Part shown: positions 19,774 through 24,281 of the stretch, piece after piece | Position numbering within the stretch: the stretch's first letter is position 1 | Layout: each line of letters starts with the position of its first letter | Assembly (NCBI GenBank): GCA_016296195.1 | Contig: JAEDJU010000003.1 | Location: 1-24,281 of the forward strand | Direction of reading: 5' to 3' | Origin: Candidatus Methanomethylophilaceae archaeon | Lineage (GTDB): Archaea; Thermoplasmatota; Thermoplasmata; Methanomassiliicoccales; Methanomethylophilaceae | Length of the DNA: 24,281 nucleotides | Notes under the pieces: generated by a model | Databases searched by the model: none | What the model was told of the DNA's origin: nothing | The model's input: the letters and a program-made list of their open reading frames with translations, nothing else | Position numbers and translations under genes: made by a program

Positions 19774-21156
19774 TCACTCCAGATATGCTTTGAGAACAGA
19801 CGGGATCTTCTCGATGACATCGGTGGCTATAAGCCCGTACGACCTCTCTTCGAATGCCATCTCTCCTGCTTTCCCCGATATGAAGGCTCCGACACATGCG
19901 GCATCGAAAGGGCTCATCCCCTTTGATAGGAGGCCCGCAACGGTTCCTGAGAGGACATCTCCCGTACCGGCACCTGTCATGGCGGGGGTTCCGGTTCTGT
20001 TGGTCCTGATATGGTTCCCATCCGAAACAACATCCTCCTTTCCCTTCCTGAGTATGATGGCATGGATCCTCGCCGACAGATCGGATTGGCCGATACCTTC
20101 GGGATTCAGCCTGTTGTATTCTCCTGAATGCGGTGTGACGATGGTATCCTTTGGAAGCTCCATCCCTGCAACCGCGGTTATCCCGTCGGCATCTATCACC
20201 ATGGGAACCTCACATTCTTCCACGAAACGGCGTACCGCCTGTATCGTCTCAGAGGATGTTCCCAGTCCAGGCCCTATCAGGACCGCATCATATTGTTTCG
20301 ATTCATCCAGAAGCTCCGATACAGATTCCATGGACAGATGATCTCCTGGGAGACGGGTGACCATGAGCACAGGTGACGAGAGCGAGATGATCGTTGCGGA
20401 GGATTCCGGGGTGAACACGCGTACTATATCTGTGCCCACGCGTAATGCAGCTAGTGATGACATTATCGGTGCGCCGAAATACGGCCCTCCGGCGATGACC
20501 ATGAGTCTTCCGTTCTGACCCTTGTGACTATCCTTTCCGGGAACGGGATATCTCAGCATATCTCCCGGACCTATGATCGAGGATGCCTCCGTCGGAATGC
20601 CTATGTCCGCAACTATGATCTCCCCACAGTTGGAAATATCCATTCCAATCTTCACATCATGGAATGTGATGGTGTGTGAGGGTCTTATCGCCAGATCCGT
20701 TCCGAGTCCGGATGGGATGTCAACCGAGATGATTGTCTTCCCGGATTCGTTGGCATCGATTATGAATTGTCTGTATGGGTCTCTCACGGTTCCGGAGATC
20801 CCCGTTCCGAGGGCACAATCCACGATGACATCGCTCTGATCTATACAGTCTCCTGAATACATCGAGATGTCACATTCGAGGAGAGAGTATCTCTCCCGGG
20901 CGATGTCCGTGTGTATCTGGGAAGCCTTCTTCAGAAGGGCGATCTTGACCCTCGACGGATCCATACGGAGTGCAGCAGCGAAGCCGTCACCACCGTTGTT
21001 TCCAGGGCCACAGACGAAAAGGATCCTTTCGGAAGGATAGTTGGAATCGAGGAAATCCGCGATGGCTGATCCTGCATTGTCCATGAGTGAGGCCACCGGA
21101 ACACCGAGGGCCTCGGAGTTCGCATCCAGAACTCTGGAGTCGGTGGCCGAGATCAT
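19774..21156 (-). CDS. nnr: Bifunctional NAD(P)H-hydrate epimerase / ADP-dependent dehydratase
   Basis: A 460-aa fused repair enzyme that reconverts damaged hydrated NAD(P)H: it epimerises R-NAD(P)HX, then dehydrates S-NAD(P)HX using ADP. The N-terminal YjeF domain (about 1-210) has SLMDNAGSAIADF, CGPGNNGGDGFAAALR, DCALGTGISG and SVDIPSGLGTD. The C-terminal ribokinase-like domain (about 220-460) has GQNGRLMVIAGGPYFGAP, IGPGLG, TPHSGEYNRL and the catalytic AMTGAGTGDVLSG. The length fits other archaeal and bacterial fusions. ATG 21156 (MISATDSRVL) is used, 4 bp after the srp19 stop with Shine-Dalgarno AGTGATC ahead. Upstream residues in the open frame are srp19 overlap. Confidence 0.93.
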   Translation of the reverse strand: MISATDSRVLDANSEALGVPVASLMDNAGSAIADFLDSNYPSERILFVCGPGNNGGDGFAAALRMDPSRVKIALLKKASQIHTDIARERYSLLECDISMYSGDCIDQSDVIVDCALGTGISGTVRDPYRQFIIDANESGKTIISVDIPSGLGTDLAIRPSHTITFHDVKIGMDISNCGEIIVADIGIPTEASSIIGPGDMLRYPVPGKDSHKGQNGRLMVIAGGPYFGAPIMSSLAALRVGTDIVRVFTPESSATIISLSSPVLMVTRLPGDHLSMESVSELLDESKQYDAVLIGPGLGTSSETIQAVRRFVEECEVPMVIDADGITAVAGMELPKDTIVTPHSGEYNRLNPEGIGQSDLSARIHAIILRKGKEDVVSDGNHIRTNRTGTPAMTGAGTGDVLSGTVAGLLSKGMSPFDAACVGAFISGKAGEMAFEERSYGLIATDVIEKIPSVLKAYLE

Positions 21157-21160
21157 TGGA

Positions 21161-21457
21161 TCACTTCTTTTTGTTCTGTACCAGGATCTCTCCGATCTTG
21201 GGTAGGAGTTCCGTTTTAGACATGACTCCTCTCTCCACACGAACGCATCCGTGACGGTCACGAGGTGATTTCGGATAGGACATGTCCTCCATGATTTCAT
21301 ATTCCAGGTCTAGGATCATGGCACCCTTGGCGATGATGTCCAGATCTGGATTCTCGACGCAGAGGTCCTTCGGAAGTCTCCTTCCCTCGGCTCTGGTGCG
21401 GTTGATGTCGAAGTATTCTGGCCAGAGCGTTATGGCAACGTCTGCATCATAGGTCAT
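21161..21457 (-). CDS. srp19: Signal recognition particle 19 kDa protein
   Basis: A 98-aa protein that binds 7S RNA helices 6 and 8 and prepares it for SRP54. The family core is plain: ITLWPEYFDINRTRAEGRRL at the N-terminus, PDLDIIAKGAMILDLEYEI, and KTELLPKIGEIL at the end. The open frame extends to 21550, but the start is placed at ATG 21457 (MTYDADVAITLWPEY). That matches where SRP19 normally begins, and a TATA box (21481-21487) lies 27 bp ahead, so the mRNA should be leaderless. The promoter interrupts the S8e-SRP19 pair and would drive an srp19-nnr-phosphoesterase operon. Confidence 0.94.
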   Translation of the reverse strand: MTYDADVAITLWPEYFDINRTRAEGRRLPKDLCVENPDLDIIAKGAMILDLEYEIMEDMSYPKSPRDRHGCVRVERGVMSKTELLPKIGEILVQNKKK

Positions 21458-21480
21458 GTGCAGGGCATCAATATCGTCTA

Positions 21481-21487
21481 GATAAAA
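21481..21487 (-). promoter_or_regulatory. TATA box of the srp19 operon
   Basis: The minus strand reads ATTTTATC, centred 27 bp before ATG 21457. It sets the srp19 start codon and implies a leaderless transcript. Confidence 0.55.
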
Positions 21488-21517
21488 TCTTGCCGTGAAT
21501 GGATTGAAGAAATCGTT

Positions 21518-21531
21518 GCCCCCGAAGGGGC
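21518..21531 (-). terminator. UUCG-tetraloop hairpin after the S8e gene
   Basis: On the minus strand, GCCCC-TTCG-GGGGC forms a 5-bp GC stem capped by the very stable UUCG tetraloop, 25 bp after the S8e stop. It likely ends or protects the S8e mRNA before the srp19 promoter. Confidence 0.5.
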
Positions 21532-21555
21532 GGTAAGTGGTTTGTGTCAATGTGA

Positions 21556-21936
21556 TTACTCAAGCAGGACTGCGTTGATTGCCCCATCCTGGCCAGGCCT
21601 GGATGTGACGACGGCGTCACCGATCTCGGTGGTGATGGTGGCACCTTTGTTCATGATGTTACGCTGAACGTAGTTAGGATCAGCGGGGTTCGTCTTAACG
21701 GTCAGGATCTTGACCTTCTTGACGGTGTTCGTCTTCTTGTCGACGACGTTTGCGTACTCTGCGCTGAGCATACCAACCTTGACACTTCCGCCGGCTCCGC
21801 GATACTGCTTGAGGCTCTGTGCACCGATCTTGGTGAACTGCTTCTCTCTGCCGATCTCGAACTTTCTCTTACCCTTGTTGGCGACAAGCCTGCCACCAGT
21901 GGGCTTCCTGTTGGATTTACCCTGCCAAAGTGCCAT
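21556..21936 (-). CDS. rps8e: 30S ribosomal protein S8e
   Basis: A 126-aa basic ribosomal protein found only in archaea and eukaryotes. The N-terminus MALWQGKSNRKPTGGRLVAN and the next segment KRKFEIGREKQFTKIG are the family hallmark. The middle VKKVKILTVKTNPADPNYVQ and the end RPGQDGAINAVLLE are also typical. ATG 21936 has a TATA box (21966-21974) about 34 bp ahead, predicting a leader of about 8 nt. The stop is TAA. A stable hairpin separates it from srp19. Confidence 0.95.
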   Translation of the reverse strand: MALWQGKSNRKPTGGRLVANKGKRKFEIGREKQFTKIGAQSLKQYRGAGGSVKVGMLSAEYANVVDKKTNTVKKVKILTVKTNPADPNYVQRNIMNKGATITTEIGDAVVTSRPGQDGAINAVLLE

Positions 21937-21965
21937 TGTAATCGAGCATGCTAATCATGGTTCCC

Positions 21966-21974
21966 TATTTAAAA
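21966..21974 (-). promoter_or_regulatory. TATA box for the S8e gene
   Basis: The minus strand reads TTTTAAATA, centred about 34 bp before the ATG at 21936. The surrounding 40 bp is markedly AT-rich. Confidence 0.5.
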
Positions 21975-22009
21975 CTAACTATAAAGTAAAAGGTTTGTAT
22001 TAGTGGTTT

Positions 22010-22654
22010 TCAGGCATCAAGGGGTCCTTTCAACAGTACCTTGACATCTCCATCGATTATTTCCACGATCGCGCAACGACCTTCCTTCGCCGCACCCGGG
22101 TTGACGAAGATGGTTCCGCCGATGGCCTTCACACCGATTGCCTCGTGCACATGTCCGGAGAGGGCGAGGATGGGATGGAACTCATCCACGATCTCCTTGA
22201 CCGCAGGACTTCCGACATTGAGTCCGGAGGGAATCTCATCCAGGATACCGTACGAGGGGACATGCGTCATCAGGATCATGCCCTGGCTGGCATTCTTCCT
22301 GAGGCCGTCGCGAAGTTCGTCCTCGGTCAGTTCGAAGGTGGTGTTGAATATCGTTATGTTGGATCCTCCCAGTCCGACCAGGTGATATCCGTCGATGTCC
22401 GCTGCCTTTCCGTGCATATCCACGGCCACGGATGAGATCTTCTCGGGCATGTCGCGGGGATCGCAGTTTCCGGGGATCACATAGACCTTCGACCTAATGG
22501 ATGAGATGAGTTCCACAGCATCGTCAGAGGTACCGAAATCGGTGACATCTCCGAGGCAGAGCACGAACTCGAGATCGTTCTTCTCAATCTGGTCGTTTAT
22601 CCAATCAATGGCAGAACGTTTCTGATGCAAGTCCGTTATGACCAGGAATTTCAT
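22010..22654 (-). CDS. Metallophosphoesterase (COG2129/YfcE-like)
   Basis: A 214-aa single-domain calcineurin-like phosphodiesterase, unrelated in detail to the one at 18977. Metal-binding motifs in order are VITDLHQK (5-12), CLGDVTDFG, PGNCD (the Cys variant typical of YfcE/MJ0936 relatives), MTHVPSYG and SGHVHE. The family C-terminus FVNPGAAKEGRCAIVEI follows. It is probably a cytosolic phosphodiesterase of unknown natural substrate. ATG 22654 has an AT-rich TATA-like element (22677-22684) 26 bp ahead. It diverges from the Isf-type flavoprotein gene. Confidence 0.88.
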   Translation of the reverse strand: MKFLVITDLHQKRSAIDWINDQIEKNDLEFVLCLGDVTDFGTSDDAVELISSIRSKVYVIPGNCDPRDMPEKISSVAVDMHGKAADIDGYHLVGLGGSNITIFNTTFELTEDELRDGLRKNASQGMILMTHVPSYGILDEIPSGLNVGSPAVKEIVDEFHPILALSGHVHEAIGVKAIGGTIFVNPGAAKEGRCAIVEIIDGDVKVLLKGPLDA

Positions 22655-22676
22655 GAGACCGAATCCGATGGAGGGT

Positions 22677-22684
22677 AGATAATT
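22677..22684 (-). promoter_or_regulatory. TATA-like element for the phosphoesterase at 22010
   Basis: The minus strand reads AATTATCT, centred 26 bp upstream of ATG 22654, the distance seen at several other genes in this window. Confidence 0.4.
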
Positions 22685-22751
22685 TCTTCCAGCGAATATA
22701 GGTAAAATATTCTGATAGTGGCCACCCTACGCTTTCCGGGAATATGCCCCC

Positions 22752-22758
22752 TTATATG
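22752..22758 (+). promoter_or_regulatory. TATA box for the iron-sulfur flavoprotein gene
   Basis: TTATATG is centred 26 bp before ATG 22781, predicting a leaderless transcript. It excludes the longer in-frame start at 22718, which lies upstream of this box. Confidence 0.55.
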
Positions 22759-22780
22759 TGTACGAAGGGATTCACACATC

Positions 22781-23332
22781 ATGGCAGTTGTGGCAGTGGT
22801 CTCCAGTCCCCGCAGGGACGGTAGCGGGGACATGATAGCGAACAGGATATGCGATGGGATAAGGGCCAATGGGAAGGACGTCATTATGTTCCATCTCAAC
22901 GACATGGTGTCCTTCAGACAATGTCAGAACTGTGAAGCCTGCAAGAGGGGCGGAAGGTGTGTGTTGGACGATGACATCTCTCCTATAATCGAATCCATAC
23001 GCGATGCCGAAGGTCTGGTCATCGCATCATCCATAGAGTTCAATGAGGTGAACGGGCTGTTCAAGATGCTGCTCGACAGGTTCTACTGTTTTCTCGACAT
23101 GAATGCGAGCACCATCCTTCCGAAGGGTAAGAAGCTCGCCACGGTAATAACGGCGGGTCTGGATTCCGACAGTGCCGAACGTGTCTCGAAGAACCTCGAG
23201 AAGGTTTTCTCGGAGCATTTCTTCTTCGAACCGGTCGGACGCATCGCATACACCAACTGGATGATGCCAGCGGGGATGCCCGTGGACGAGGATGTGATGT
23301 CGGAGGCAGAGGGTATCGGCAGGTCGTTCTGA
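22781..23332 (+). CDS. Isf-type iron-sulfur flavoprotein (flavodoxin family)
   Basis: A 183-aa flavodoxin-fold redox protein. The FMN phosphate-binding loop is VVSSPRRDGSGDMIA (residues 7-20). It is followed by the compact cysteine motif C-x2-C-x2-C-x5-C at residues 48, 51, 54 and 60. This is the spacing described for the [4Fe-4S] cluster of Methanosarcina thermophila Isf (Cys47/50/53/59). SSIEFNEVNGLFKMLLDRFY is the usual flavin-reductase segment. Isf proteins pass electrons from ferredoxin to acceptors such as O2 or H2O2 in anaerobes. An oxidative-stress role here is inference. ATG 22781 is fixed by the TATA box 26 bp upstream. It converges with the GNAT gene across only 21 bp. Confidence 0.87.
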   Translation: MAVVAVVSSPRRDGSGDMIANRICDGIRANGKDVIMFHLNDMVSFRQCQNCEACKRGGRCVLDDDISPIIESIRDAEGLVIASSIEFNEVNGLFKMLLDRFYCFLDMNASTILPKGKKLATVITAGLDSDSAERVSKNLEKVFSEHFFFEPVGRIAYTNWMMPAGMPVDEDVMSEAEGIGRSF

Positions 23333-23353
23333 TGAATGTAAGGGATCGTGGGA

Positions 23354-23824
23354 TCACAGGTCCTTCTCCATAATGATCTGTGTGTACTCCCTTCCCCTGA
23401 CGCGGTCCACCTCGCGATAACCTCTCTGATGATAGAGGGATATGGCCCCTGTGTTGAGGCAGTTGACCTCCAAGAACATGGTGTCGGCACCCATTCCGTG
23501 GGCCAATCCCTCCACTTCCTGCATGCATTTCCCTCCGATCCCCTTTCCACGGTAATCCGGGAACAGGTAGAGTTTGCTGAAATGCCCTCTGTTGCCATCA
23601 ACCTCGAAGGCGAGATATCCTGCACGGGATCCGTCATCGTCCAGGATGTATGCGTACCTGGAGCCTGCGGTCAGTTGGTCCCTTATCTTTTCCGGCGTCT
23701 GACAACTCTCTATGAACATCTCCAAGCCCTCGTCAGACACATACTTGTAAACCTCGAAGAAGAGTTCACGGGCGATTCTGGCAATTTCCTCCGCAGCCTC
23801 CGGTCCGACCCATTGGAGTTCCAT
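23354..23824 (-). CDS. GNAT-family N-acetyltransferase
   Basis: A 156-aa acetyl-CoA-dependent acyltransferase of the GNAT fold. The acetyl-CoA-binding motif A, KLYLFPDYRGKGIGGK (84-99, Q/R-x-x-G-x-G/A type), is clear. The C-terminal part, VNCLNTGAISLYHQRGYRE, is the standard motif B with the 'A..lY...Gy' signature. The substrate is not predictable. The start is ATG at 23824, with a weak TATA-like GGTTATCG about 26 bp upstream. Nothing nearby suggests a pathway. Confidence 0.88.
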   Translation of the reverse strand: MELQWVGPEAAEEIARIARELFFEVYKYVSDEGLEMFIESCQTPEKIRDQLTAGSRYAYILDDDGSRAGYLAFEVDGNRGHFSKLYLFPDYRGKGIGGKCMQEVEGLAHGMGADTMFLEVNCLNTGAISLYHQRGYREVDRVRGREYTQIIMEKDL

Positions 23825-23941
23825 GGACGATCATCACAGACGATGACGATAACCGTTGTGGAGAACACCTCGGTCGATCGGGAGACGGGTGATATCGGAA
23901 AAGATAAGAGATGCAAACATGGAAGAATCATGGCGTGGAGA

Positions 23942-23958
23942 GGGGTCCACTGAACCCC
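23942..23958 (-). terminator. Possible terminator hairpin after the recombinase gene
   Basis: GGGGT / ACCCC (5-bp arms, 7-nt loop) lies about 38 bp beyond the recombinase stop in a 171-bp gap. The rest of that gap holds no gene. The hairpin is weak. Confidence 0.3.
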
Positions 23959-23995
23959 CCTGCAGCCAGATAGTAGGGGAAATCCGTTCAATCGC

Positions 23996-24281
23996 TCACT
24001 CTCCGTCAATCAACGATGCGGCGGTCTCGAGGATGGCCTTCTCGGACCTCTGGCGGGCGTAGTAGCGCTCTGTGGTCTTGGTGGAGTTGTGACCCATGTT
24101 CACGCTGACGTTCTCGATGGAGACGCCCCTGTCCTTGAGGTACTGGCCGTAGGTCCTGCGGCACATGCGGCCGTCGAACTCGATGCCCGAGAGCTCCTCG
24201 GCCCTTTGACGGATCTGGCGGATGGTCTTGTCCGTCAGCTTTCTGAAGTCCTCGAGGGCGAAGAAAACGTAGTCGGACTCG
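23996..24281 (-). CDS. Tyrosine recombinase (phage-type integrase), C-terminal fragment
   Basis: The last 94 residues of a gene that enters from the right edge. The catalytic-domain C-terminus is recognisable: RMCRRTYGQYLKDRGVSIEN corresponds to the box II 'HxLRhT' region, here with C-R-R-T replacing the first His context. MGHNSTKTTERYYARQ contains the conserved box II His/Ser and the nucleophilic Tyr. Such enzymes catalyse site-specific integration, excision or dimer resolution. Arg codons here are often CGC (five of eleven), while most neighbours favour AGG, a small hint of different ancestry. Whether it is a mobile-element integrase or a chromosomal Xer-type protein cannot be decided from the fragment. 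Confidence 0.82.
   Translation of the reverse strand, partial: ESDYVFFALEDFRKLTDKTIRQIRQRAEELSGIEFDGRMCRRTYGQYLKDRGVSIENVSVNMGHNSTKTTERYYARQRSEKAILETAASLIDGE

Noticed and set aside
1..24281. CRISPR arrays, insertion sequences, rRNA and tRNA genes
   Set aside because: No regularly spaced repeats, transposase genes, terminal inverted repeats flanking a gene, or conserved RNA signatures were seen on either strand.

Overview
The window reads as a chromosomal segment of a methanogenic archaeon, most likely of the order Methanomassiliicoccales (class Thermoplasmata). The archaeal assignment is firm: exosome (Rrp4/Rrp41/Rrp42), proteasome alpha, SBDS, KEOPS Pcc1, prefoldin beta, RNA polymerase subunit P, ribosomal proteins L37Ae and S8e, SRP19, archaeal TyrRS, and TATA-box promoters about 26 bp ahead of many start codons. 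Methanogenesis is indicated by an hdrA-mvhD-mvhG-mvhA operon. The order-level assignment is inference. It rests on that energy-metabolism module, moderate GC content, and the stop codons: of the 29 stops I could read, 25 are TGA, 4 are TAA and none is TAG, as expected in a pyrrolysine-decoding lineage.

Layout. 1-2066: the N-terminus of an HRDC-domain protein (minus), a divergent FlK-like thioesterase, and a TctA/DUF112 membrane protein. 2067-4794: hypoxanthine phosphoribosyltransferase (hpt) and tyrosyl-tRNA synthetase (tyrS) diverging from one shared TATA region, then a DHH/DHHA1 phosphoesterase. 4865-6957: a two-gene ABC-2 exporter operon (ATPase then permease, ATGA overlap) ending in a strong hairpin. 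7054-12115: the classic archaeal exosome/proteasome superoperon, all minus strand, in the order pop5(rnp2)-psmA-SBDS-rrp4-rrp41-rrp42-rpl37ae-rpoP-pcc1-pfdB. It links RNA processing and decay, protein turnover, ribosome maturation, transcription and chaperoning. The usual rpp30 partner is not seen upstream of pop5.

12116-12670 is the only long gene-free stretch (555 bp). It is strongly AT-rich from about 12245 and carries four inverted repeats, including a perfect 17-bp palindrome, followed by the promoter and leader of the hydrogenase operon. 12671-18900: hdrA (an unusual 1006-aa tandem HdrA), mvhD, mvhG (with an unusual N-terminal extension bearing a Cys-x-Cys-x-Cys motif) and mvhA. Together they should form the H2-oxidising, electron-bifurcating part of the MvhADG-HdrABC complex, which couples H2 to ferredoxin and CoM-S-S-CoB reduction. 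HdrB and HdrC must be encoded elsewhere. Codon use in this operon is very biased (GGA glycine, NNC pyrimidine-ending codons), as in highly expressed genes.

18946-24281: a convergent terminator, then a minus-strand group of a metallophosphoesterase, the bifunctional NAD(P)HX repair enzyme (Nnr), SRP19 and S8e. A second metallophosphoesterase diverges from an Isf-type iron-sulfur flavoprotein, followed by a GNAT acetyltransferase. The C-terminus of a tyrosine recombinase runs off the right edge and may mark the border of an integrated element. I see no tRNA, rRNA, CRISPR array or insertion sequence.
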